Shown: in pieces, positions 25,201 through 37,600 of the stretch
How the letters are laid out: every line of letters starts with the position of its first letter
Numbering within the stretch: the stretch's first letter is position 1
NCBI RefSeq assembly: GCF_001039355.2
Contig: NW_019775716.1
Location: 104,329 to 168,328 of the forward strand
Direction of reading: 5' to 3'
Length of the DNA: 64,000 nt
DNA from: Lingula anatina
Lineage: Eukaryota > Brachiopoda > Lingulata > Lingulida > Lingulidae
Notes under the pieces: generated by a model
Seen by the model: only the letters and a program-made list of their open reading frames with translations
Database searches by the model: none
Told to the model about the DNA's origin: nothing
Position numbers and translations under genes: made by a program

Positions 25201-28200
25201 GATGTCGTTAATTTGTCTGGCCAGTCATTTAAAACTAAAGTATTGAAGTAAAAATGGAATAACACAATCATCCAATCCAAGTAGTCCTTTAATATATAAC
25301 AAATAGATATATAATATATAGCAAAATTGTCATTTCCTTGATCTTAGTCAAATGCTCAAAGACTAATATTGCACAGTCAGTCTTTGATTAACTCTATTTG
25401 AATACTGAATGTTTTAGAGTTACATTTTGTGTCCAAATCCAGCATTTTAACTGGCTCTGTACAAAACTAGTTTTACAAAAAGACTAGTAAACAAAACTAT
25501 TGTAAAAAGATTAATAAACAAATAAAACATTACAATAGAGCAGTAGTACAAAGTCTATACATAAAGTTTGACGTGACTATTGATCACATGACACATTGTA
25601 TCTAGACATTGAAGACCAACCTCCCTGCTTTTCCATTGGATGTTGTTTTAAATTGCAGCAAACTGCCTGACTTATGGTCACTGACCCTGCTCAGTATAAT
25701 CAGCATGTTCTTTAGAAGAACGCTATATATATGGCATTTTGCCCCAGTATTGATGTTGGTAATTACATCTACTTCATTTGCCATCAATGATTACTGCTTG
25801 CATTTTATCCCCAGGCTCTTGATAGTTACCATTATATTAATGATCTGACAGTAAACCAGAGTAATTGTACAATGTTCACACTTACTGGCTCTTGGTTAAA
25901 TTTGATAAAAATGGTAAGTGGTAAAATGTGACACATGAAACTACAAGAGAAAAACCCATATTGTGATAATTACCTTCATGTGCACGTTAACAATAGATAA
26001 ATTTTGTAAAATGTATTGGATGCATTGTGATCTGAATAAATAAAGAGTAACTGAACACTATAAGCTATGATTATAAAAGTAAATTAAGTAATCATAATTT
26101 GATCTCTTAATTGATTGTCACCTTTCCAGCACTTCTAATGTTGGATCATGATACACATTAGTCACATCTTGGTTAAGCTTCAAGTTTATATCAGGCAAAG
26201 TTTCAGATTTGCCAATGGTCTTTATATAACCTGTCAGGCTTATTTTTAAGGAAGTCATGCTTTGCAGAAACATGGTTTAAACATTGCATGAATTGCTTTT
26301 CTGAGTGCCGTGTTTTTGCCATACAATATGATGGCATCCATTGTATATGAGAGCTGAAAAAGTAACGATGCAACAATATAGGCTTCTGGGCCAATGGATA
26401 TGAGGTTCGACACAAGACTTGGAGTGAGGTTGCAAATGAAACTGTTCAGCATCAAGAGAAACATGGTTTTGGTAAGCTGAAGTTCAGTTTTAGCAAGGAA
26501 TGATGGTTGCTGCTGCTGTGGCGGCAAGTTCTCTGTGGAAGTTGCTGGAGCAACTATTTCCTTCAATTTTTTCATCTTATAGATGATGGCACCATCACAA
26601 ACCAACATGATGACTGATGCTGCTACATATAAGACCATAAAGATGGCCATTGAATCACAGTGCTTTTTTCTGATATCGTACATACATAATAGGCTTTCTG
26701 GGCTATAAAGTATAACCTTTCCACTGCACACAAAAGCTGTTTGAATTATGAAAAGCACGGGTAACAACCATGCCAGAGAAATTAGTCCCCCAATGTATTT
26801 TGATGATTTCAATTTATTTGCCATTGCATCACCTGGTTTGCTAGAAATGACGATACAACGCTGAAATCCAATAAGAGCCAATAGCAAAGCAGATGTTGTG
26901 AGCAGGGGCAGCTTGACGTAGAAGGAGAAGGTACAGAGTCTCTGTCCTATGTCCCAGTCTGGGATGGTAAATGCCAGAAATTGTGGAAATGTCTCCAGGA
27001 AAGATACCATGGCATTGTTGAAGGTGAGACTGCAGATGAGGATATAATGAGCAGACTTGTGGAACTTTGGGATATGTAATATGGCCGCCACAACGGAAGT
27101 GTTGCCCACAGCTCCCAAAATTACAAAGATTCCCTTCAGTGTGAGGATTACAACACGGAGTGGAACCGAGACACTTTCCATAGACAAAGTTTGTGTGCCA
27201 TTCTGTAGAAATTCTGTCTGAAATCCTGACTCATTGATGAGAGAAAAATCTTCAAAGAATTCCAGGTATGTCTCGTTAAAATCATCTGGCATCATTTTTT
27301 TCTTGTGCTATCTTCTGGCTTGTAATATCTTTAACAGAAGTTGCATGGGTATTACCAGCCTGCCAAGTGAGGCTGTGTCTTCTGGTGGTGTATCTAAATA
27401 CCCTGCAAGATCTCAGCACAACTCATCAATGTCTGTCATCACTATATTCAATTGTCCAATCAGAGAACTTCTTTTTCGCAAAAGAGAACAGTCAACCTTG
27501 TACAACCACAGACTGTACAAAACAATTGGTTTGATTAAATTGGCTTCCAGGTATAGACATATGTAACATCCAATGATACATGAGCATTGAGAAAATTAAG
27601 TATAAGAAGTACATATACATGCAATATGTACCACAGGACACCCACATCATGACTATAAAACACTGCCACGTGTCTGCAATGAGCATCATTGCTCAGAAAT
27701 AAGATCCTTTTCCTGACAAATGAACAGAAAATAGCTTATGTTACACAAGAGGGGGCGGAACCCTCAACCACAGGACATTATCCATGTCTGCTTAGTTTCT
27801 TTTTAGTCAGCTACATGTACTTCAATCATACCTCAGTAAGGGCCAATACCAGAACTGAATTAAGCTCTGGTATTTTGTTAAGTTCTTAAGACCCTTTTTT
27901 TCTACTGATTTTACATTTAAAATCAGAAAAGATACTGTTCAGTCTATTCACATTTCATTCTTGTTGTCACTGAACCACATTGGAAAAATTTACATGTAGG
28001 TAGTTTAATTATGGTCAGTGATTCCCTGGAGCTCTTATATCCTATTGTTTTGAATATATTTATTACATAACATGATGTAATTTTGTTGTTGGCAGTTGAA
28101 ATTGAGAACATTTAAAACTGTGCATTTTATGTGTGTATTGAATGATTTTAACTTGTCCTACAACTTTAAGCGATATGGCGATTGCTTGATGGCGCATCCA

Positions 28201-31200
28201 ATCCATTCTTAACTAGTGGTGCTACTCTCCGGGTATGGTATCACCAGCTGGAGTAAACCCATGTATGGCAAATAAAAAAAAGGGACACCACCTCCAGTGG
28301 TTTTGTAGACAATTACAATTTATAACAAAATTGTGGGAAAATGTAAAAGGTAGAATCCAAGGTCACAGTAAGAGTGTAAATCTAAGTTCAATAATAAATA
28401 TAAGAGCTTGAAAATTTGTGAAGTGCAGTTCATGGTGAAAAGTAGGTCAAAGGTCAAATTCAGGATCACAGAAAGTTTACCAATATATGATTTCCTATTC
28501 AGGTTCAGTAGCAAATATGGGTATCTAGGTTAATGGTCAAATTCAAGGTCATAGTAACATAGTACGTGAGGGTACGCCAAGTCAAGGAAAGGCATAAGAG
28601 GCTCACTGGATCTTAGTTTTATTTCAGGCAAGAATTCACAAGACACATTAAAACTAAAAAAGAAGGAAAAAATTACAATAATTCACTCACTACCCATGAT
28701 TTACCATGCTTAAATTTACTTAAAAAACTGATAAATTTCAATAATCACTAGTAATCAATAATCAGTATAAAAAATCATCATTCCTGCCATTCCTTAAACT
28801 ATAAATTCTAAATAACAAAACCCAAAATGACTGATCAAAAAGAATATACTGTGTGTTCATCCTACAGAAACACTGGGTTGAATGAAATAAAATGTCCAAA
28901 CTAATATGAGTATCCCTAAACCTAATATAGTTATCACTTACACAAATGTAAGTGCATCGGATGCGTTGGATCACCCAGCTCCTCAAGCACAATAAAAAAA
29001 GCAATATAAACCTTACAGTAACACCCTGCCCATATATGACTTCCTATTCAAGTTCAACAGTAACAATGGATGTACCTCTGTCAGTTTTAGAGATACAAGT
29101 GTCAGAAAATTTACAAAGTGCAGTTCATGGTGAAAAGTAGGTCAAAGGTGAAATTCAAGGTTACAGTAGGATTGCTAATTAAGACTTCCCATTCAAGTTC
29201 AACAGTAACTATGAGCATATCTCTCCCAGTTTTTCAGATATAAGGGTAAAAAAATTTGCAATTTGAAAGTAAGATTACAGGCTTTGTCAAGAACTTATTT
29301 TACAATAAATTATAGAAAGGCTAGTAAACACTTGAACATTACAACAGAAGTAGTACAATAGCCATATGTTAAGTTTGAGGTGACTATTGTATGACATATT
29401 GAATCTAGACATTGAAGACCAACTTCACTGCTTTTCCATTGGATTTTGTTTTAAGTTGCTTTTAAATTGCTGCATAACAGCCCGACTTATGGTCCCTGAA
29501 CCTGCTCTGTATACTTCCACCAGTCAATATATGTTAATTTCTTTAGTAGAGACGCATATATAATTTTTGTATTTGCCACAATATTCATGTTGATAATTAC
29601 ATCTACTTCAATTGTTATCAATAAATAGTGCTTGTAATTTATCACCATGCCCTTGAAATTTATGATATTAATAATCTGAGAGTTAAAAGAAATTGTGCAA
29701 TGTGGTGGAATTTGATAAAAATGATAATGGTAATACTGTGCCACATGAACCTATAAGAGGACAACCCAGACTTTGATCATAATCTAATAGAAATTAAATA
29801 ATAAGTGATAAAATAACAGCACATGTGCACATTAACAATAGATTTATATTGTAACTTGTATTATTGGATGTTTTGTAATCTGAATTCAAGTTGATAAAGA
29901 GTAACTAATACACAAGAACACTATCTGTAAGTTATCATAATGATAAAATAAATGTAATCATATTTGATCTCATAATTGAACCTCACCTTTCCAGCACTTA
30001 AAATGTTGGATCATAATACACATTGGTCACATCTTGAAAATAAGATTGATTTCATCAGGCAAAGTTTGAGATTTATAAATGGCCCTTATTTTACCTGTTG
30101 GGCTTCTTTTTTCTTTCTAAGACAGTCATGCTTTGCAGAAGCAAGATTTATACATTGTTTGAATTGCTTTTCTGAGTGCCGTGTTTTTTCCATACAATAT
30201 GATGGCATCCATTGTTCGTGAGAGCTGAAAAAGTAACGAGGTAACAATATGTGCTTCTGGGCCAATGGATATGAGGTTCAGCACAAGACTTGGAGTGAGG
30301 TTGCAAATGAAACTGTTCAGCATCAAGAGAAACATGGTCTTGGTAAGCTGAAGTTCAGTTTTAGCAAGAAATGACGGTTGCTGCTGCTGCGGCTGCAAGT
30401 TCTCCGTTGAAGTACTTGTAGGATTCTGCACTGGAGCAACTATTTCCTTCAATTTTTTCATCTTATAGATAATTATGCCATCACAAACCAACATGATGAC
30501 TGATGCTGCTACATATAAGACCATAAAGATGGCCATTGAATTACAGTGATTTTTTCTGTTATCATACATACATAATAAGCTCTCTGGGTTGTAACGTATA
30601 AGCTTGCGCCTGCACACAAAAGCTGTTTGAATTATGAAAAGCACAGGCAACAACCATGCCAAAGCAATTAGTCCCCCTATGTATCTTGACGATTTCAATT
30701 TATTTGCCATTGCATTACCTGGTTTGCTGGAAATGACAATACAACGCTGAAATCCAATAAGAGCCAATAGCAAAGCAGACGTCGTGAGCAGGGGAAGCTT
30801 GACGTAGAAAGAAAAGGTACAGAGTCTCTGTCCTATGTCCCAATCTGGAATGGTAAATGCCAGAAATTGTGGAAATGTCTCCAGGAAGGATACCAAGGAG
30901 TTGTTGATGGTGAGACTGCAGATGAGGATGTAGTGAGCAGACTTGTGAAACTTTGGGATATGCAGTATGGCTGCCACAATCGATGTATTGCCCACAGCTC
31001 CCAAAATTACAAAGATTCCCTTCAGCATGAGGATTACAACACGGAGTGGAACCGAGACACTTTCCATAGCCAAAGTTTGTGTGCCATTCTGTAGAATTTC
31101 TGTCTGATTTCCTGACTCATTGATGAAAGAAAAGTCTTCAAAGGATTCTAGATGCGTCCTGTTATAATTGTCTAGCATCATTTTCTCTTGTGCTATCTTC

Positions 31201-31571
31201 CGGCTTGCTATTTCTCTGATTTACAGAAACTGCAGTGATGTTCACACCCTATCAAGTGAAGCTGCACCTTTGGTTGCTGCTACTAAATACCCCGCAGGGC
31301 GTCTGCTCCACTAATGAATATCTGTCGTCACCTACATTGTATTTTCAGTTGACCAATTGAAGACTTTCTTTTTCATACAAGAGGCGTCAATCTTGATCAA
31401 CTACGTGCAGTGCAGAAGTATGCTTGTGTTGAATTGGTTTCTAAGTTTAGACATTGTTAACATCCAAGATACATGAGCATGAAGAAAAAGGTAGAAGTAC
31501 ATGCATTCAATAATTTTATAACACAAAAAAACCCACAACTTGACTATAAAACACTGCTGTTGTGCATGTAT

Positions 31572-31605
<34 letters not shown>

Positions 31606-34600
31606 AGGGAGACATAAACAAATAAATATAATAATTTGTGTAATTGAATTAAACAAGAAATAACAATCAATCAGTTTAAAAAAAAACATTGACTGAAGGG
31701 TGTATCTGAGAGATAGACTGCTGCTGTCACTGGCTGCTGAGATTACTGTTGCTGTCGAGGGTCACTGAGAGGTAAGACTGCTGCTGTTGAGATCTGCTGA
31801 GATTACTGCTGCTGTTGAGGTCTGCTGAAAGGTTACTATTGTAGAAGGTCCTTGAGAGGTAAGACTGCTGATGCCAAAGGCTGCCGATAGATGACTGCTG
31901 CTGTTGTGGGTTGTTGAAAGGTTACAATACTGCTGTTGTCGAGGGTCTCTGAGAGATGATTGCCAAAATTGGGGATCCCTGAGAGTAAACCAATCTTGGT
32001 GAAGACTGCTGAGACATATGTTGGCATTGTTGGAGAGTCCAAGTTTAATGTGAAACAGTGCCCAGCTTATATACTATCTGAGCCAAAGGGAATCTTAGTC
32101 TGTTCTACATTTTACCTAGGTGATGAACTATTTATTACTTGTGAAGGGATTTTGCAAGTATATAGTTTGTCCTGCTAAATTTTGTCCGTCGATAATGGGC
32201 CACAATTTTGGGGACTTTTGTATCAATTTTTTTGTACATAGGTAATAAAACAAGCATCACATCCATAAATTTTCATAGGAAACCTGTTGGTTGCTTCTAT
32301 GTTAAAAATTCCCTAAGTTTTAAAAAATAAGCATGGAAATGCCCAGTGAAAAAATAAAAAAAATTGTTATTATTTAATTTTGGATAATCTCATTGAATTG
32401 GGTGAAGTGATACAAGGTGAGGACTTCTATGTGCCAATTTTAATTGATATTGGATTATAAGATCTTTTGTGAGGGGTGGAAATTGATTTTAAGGCCCGGG
32501 CATCTGGATAGGTATTAGGAAACCCGTTGCATTTGAGGAATAGCCGCCATTTTCTTTGACCCTAGACTTAAAATCTGCAAAGTTGTGTTTTGGTTAAGCT
32601 TTACCAATTGCAAAGAGTGCAAATAATTTAACCAGTAGATAGTAGAGGTGTGAAGTTCAAGATGTTGACATATTTTTCATCATTGAAGTGTATAAGGTAC
32701 TGTTTTTTGGGAGTTGTGGGTGTGTAGCAAAGGCAATTCCACTTCATGGTCAGGTAGTGGATGAAATGTGGTTAATTTTAACTAGACTTTGTGGGGGGGG
32801 GGGTTGTACTTGTNNNNNNNNNNNNNNNNNNNNNNNNNNNNNNNNNNNNNNNNNNNNNNNNNNNNNNNNNNNNNNNNNNNNNNNNNNNNNNNNNNNNNNN
32901 NNNNNNNNNNNNNNNNNNNNNNNNNNNNNNNNNNNNNNNNNNNNNNNNNNNNNNNNNNNNNNNNNNNNNNNNNNNNNNNNNNNNNNNNNNNNNNNNNNNN
33001 NNNNNNNNNNNNNNNNNNNNNNNNNNNNNNNNNNNNNNNNNNNNNNNNNNNNNNNNNNNNNNNNNNNNNNNNNNNNNNNNNNNNNNNNNNNNNNNNNNNN
33101 NNNNNNNNNNNNNNNNNNNNNNNNNNNNNNNNNNNNNNNNNNNNNNNNNNNNNNNNNNNNNNNNNNNNNNNNNNNNNNNNNNNNNNNNNNNNNNNNNNNN
33201 NNNNNNNNNNNNNNNNNNNNNNNNNNNNNNNNNNNNNNNNNNNNNNNNNNNNNNNNNNNNNNNNNNNNNNNNNNNNNNNNNNNNNNNNNNNNNNNNNNNN
33301 NNNNNNNNNNNNNNNNNNNNNNNNNNNNNNNNNNNNNNNNNNNNNNNNNNNNNNNNNNNNNNNNNNNNNNNNNNNNNNNNNNNNNNNNNNNNNNNNNNNN
33401 NNNNNNNNNNNNNNNNNNNNNNNNNNNNNNNNNNNNNNNNNNNNNNNNNNNNNNNNNNNNNNNNNNNNNNNNNNNNNNNNNNNNNNNNNNNNNNNNNNNN
33501 NNNNNNNNNNNNNNNNNNNNNNCTTGTGCATGCTCAAAAAATTCCAGGTAGTTAAAAAAACATATAATAAACAAACAAATAAATTTGAATTAGATGAATT
33601 TAAAATTGGTTTTCATCAAGGTAATATCAGAGTAAGATGGAATTTGAAGAGCCAGTGGCTCAGTCCTTTAGATCCATTGGTAATCTACTCAGACATACTT
33701 ACTGGATTAACTGGAAGGTGGCTATAAATAATCCTGGTGTTATATAGAAATTGGACAAATAAGCTATAGGATAATTAAGCAGTTATATATGGGAATCTTT
33801 TTGAGTATTTACTAATGATTGAATAAAGAATGTTAATTAAAGGACCTCTCCACCTTTCCCTGCACTCATTTGAAAGTCTCCCACAGTCATGTTTTTATCT
33901 TGTAAAGATTCTTATATTTCCCAATTCAGAATTAAAAAAAAGACCCTTTTAAACAAAAGTTTATTTGAAGCCTCATTTGTGTACCTTGGGTACTCTTAGC
34001 AAAATATCAGGCCTGCCGCAAACTCTCTCTCAGATTCACTGCAAATTTGCTGGGCTCCGTAACTTGAAAGTATTGCAAATTGCGACCGAGCACAAGCACC
34101 TCTATTCCATAACTCGGGATGCCCCGATTATCCTCGAAATTAAAGGTGATATGGCTATCGCAATTCGTGATGCTCTCGAGTTACAGAGTTACAGAGTTTC
34201 AGAGCCCTGGAGTGACCCTTTAGCATATAATATATAAATATATAATATAACTGAATTTGAACACTATGTTTTGTGTCCAAAATCCCCAGCTTCTTTATCC
34301 AGCAAGATTACAGGCTCGGTAAAGAATTAATTTTACAATATGTTATTAAAAGACTAGTAAACAAATAAAACATTACAATAGAAAAGTAGTACAATATGTA
34401 TACATTAAGTTTGACATGAATATTGAACGACACACTGAATCTAGACATTGAAGACCACTTTATGGCATTTATCTAATCACTTGGATATGAATTATATAAT
34501 TATTTCATTTGCTATTGTTCACTACTGCTTGCATTTTTTGTCAGGTACTTAAGTAATATTAAGGATCATAATAATCCTACACTCGACAAAAGCAATTGTA

Positions 34601-37600
34601 CATTGTGCACATTTGTTGGCTCTCTTCATTGAATTTGATAACAGTGGTAATGGCAATAATACTGTGAGTACATGTAACCTAGTGGAAATTACATAATAAA
34701 TGACAAAATTACAGTGCATTACAAATTAACAATGGATAAATATAAGAAGGTGTTTTGGGCTTAGTGTGATCTGAATTAATAAACCTGCAGTTACTGATTA
34801 AGAAGAATACTACCAGTTACAAGGGTGGATCCAGAGACATTTTCTGACAGTCTTCCAAATTATCTTTGTTGATCCATCCTCCATTTTTAACCGTCTTCCC
34901 ACAGAAAAAATAAAATACCCGTCAATGTAAACTTGAAAATCTGACCTAAAAATGGCCTAAATCCCCCCTTCTTTTTAAGACTGTCATGCTTTGCAGAAAC
35001 AAGATTTATACAATGTTTGAATTGCTTTTCTGAGCGACCTATTTTTCCCATACAGTATGATGGCATCCATTGTTCGTGAGAGCTGAAAAAGTAACGAGGT
35101 AACAATATGTGCTTCTGGGCCAATGGATATGAGGTTCAGCACAAGACTTGGAGTGAGGTTGCAAATGAAACTGTTCAGCATCAAGAGAAACATGGTCTTG
35201 ATAAGCTGAAGTTCAGTTTTAGCAAGATAAGACTGCTGCTGCTGCTGCTGTGATGGCAAGCTGTCTGTGGAAGTTGAAGCATTTTGTGCTGGAGCAATCT
35301 TTTTCTTTAATCTTTTCATCTTAAAGATAATTATGCCATCACAGACCAACATGATGACTGATGCTGCTACATATAAGACCATAAAGAAAGCCATTGAATT
35401 ACAGTAATTTTTTCTGTTATCATACATACATAATAAGCTTTCTGGGTTATAACGTATAACCTTTCCCCTGCACACAAAAGTTGTTTGAATTATGAAAAGC
35501 ATGGGTAACAACCATGCCAAAGCAATTAGTCCCCCAATGTATTTTGACGATTTCAGTTTATTTGCCATTGCATTACCTGGTTTGCTGGAAATTAGGATAC
35601 AACGCTGAAATCCAATAAGAGCCAATAGCAAAGCAGATGTCGTGAGCAGGGGCAGCTTGATGTAGAAGGAGAAGGTACAGAGTCTCTGTCCTATGTCCCA
35701 ATCTGGAATGGTAAATGCCAGAAATTGTGGAAATGTCTCCAGGAAGGATACCATGGCATTGTTGAAGGTGAGACTGCAGATGAGGATGTAGTGAGCAGAC
35801 TTGTGGAACTTTGGGATTTGCAGTATGGCTGCCACAATGGAAGTGTTGCCCACAGCTCCCAAAATTACAAAGATTCCCTTCAGCATGAGGATTACAACAC
35901 GGAGTGGAACTGAGACACTTTCCATAGCCAAAGTTTGTGTGCCATTCTGTAGAAGTTCTGTCTGATATCCTGACTCATTGATGAAAGAAAAGTCTTCAAA
36001 GGATTCTAGATGTGTCTTGTTATAATTATTTAGCATCATTTTCTCTTCTGCTATCTTCAGGCTTGTTATTTCTTTGATTTACAGAAATTGTATGGGTATT
36101 ACCACCCTATCAAGTAAGGCTGTACCTTTTGGTTGCTGTTGCTAAACATGCTGCAACTTCTCAGCACTACTCATAAATATCTGTCATCACTATATACAAT
36201 TGTCCAATCGAAGAGCTTCTTTTTCATTTTTCAACCTTGTATAACCACAGACTGTACAGAACAATTGGTTGTATTAAATTGGCTTTCTAGTTAAGACATT
36301 AAATGTCACGGGTCCAGAGATATATTCTGACAGTCTTCCAAATTGTCAATGTTGATCCATTCTCTATTTTTGACCATCTTCCAAAAAAATAATTAGATAC
36401 TCGTCAATGCTAACTTGAAAATCTGACTGTTTTCCGGAAGATCCAGAAGAAAGCCTCAATCTGCCTTTGCATTTGTAACATCCAATGATACATGAGCATG
36501 GAGAAAATAAAGCATGAGACTTACATTCATGTAATACATGTATTTACCACAGGACACCCACTTATAGTGACTATATAACTCTCAGTGCTAAGAAATAAGA
36601 TCCTTTTCCTGACATTTGTATGAATGTTTATGTCTTAGGTGGGCTGAAATTAATACTGTACCATTGTTTGGGAACCCATGTTTCCTAGTATTTTATCTTT
36701 GGACAATTATATCATAGAGTATTAGATGACAAAGTAAAAAAGATGATTGTATGGAACAACTACAGTAAAGACTTAAGCATTTTGTTGGCCTTGAAAATTT
36801 TGTCAAAAGGCCATATTCCACTGTCAAAAGTTTTTCACATGGAAAAATGTATCAAAATTCAAAATAGACTGGAATAAATTTCATTAACTTTGTCTTGTGC
36901 ATAGTCATGTTGTTCGACTAAGCTGTAGTCCATTTGTTTAATTGGGGCGATGAAACTTGAGTCCTGAGAACCTTGCCAATAATCTTGATTGGAAAAATAA
37001 TGGGTCCCTTTGAGCAGCTGTCTGCAATATGCAGATGATGGTTTACCTATTTGGTTGCTAGCTTCTGTGGAGTCAGATGATGAAAAAATAACCTTCTAGC
37101 TTTCTTCCATATTACTCATACTTAATGATTCAAAGAAACGAAACCTGATCAGATGGCAATTACTCCATAACTGATGATTTTTTTCTTAGGGCAAACATAA
37201 AAACAAATGTTAAACTCTTGAATCTGCATGGCTAATTTTTTCTTGAGTCCATGGTGTCCTGCAAGACTCAGCAGATTTTCAAGTTTATGCACAGATTCAA
37301 CATTGTTGTCAGTTATTAAGCTTTCAGTGACATCGATGAACCTCTTAATGAGGCTGAATGATCTCATTGGGCCTCTGTTTTTGAAATCAAATTATTATTT
37401 ATTGTTTTATTTAGATGTGAAATTATGAATTTGTGTACATCTTGTATGAATGTTATAATATCAGGTGGCTCCAATAAATTGTAATTTCAAAGTTCAATAA
37501 CTTGAAGTTATTGCAATGAAAAATGAGATATTGGGGTTTATTAAACAGTCACAATATATTACACTGGCAAAAAATGTATTTCTGGCCAGACCCAGATGAG

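Noticed and set aside
30867-31094. Frames antisense to the GPCR genes (also at 35725-35913)
   Set aside because: They are shadows of strongly conserved GPCR codons and carry no domain of their own.
32688-33727. Long open frames across the N block
   Set aside because: They are made almost wholly of N and carry no information.
26255-36039. The three GPCRs as retrocopies
   Set aside because: Single-exon genes could be retrocopies, but the copies share kilobases of flanking DNA on both sides and lack poly-A tails or short target duplications around the coding region.
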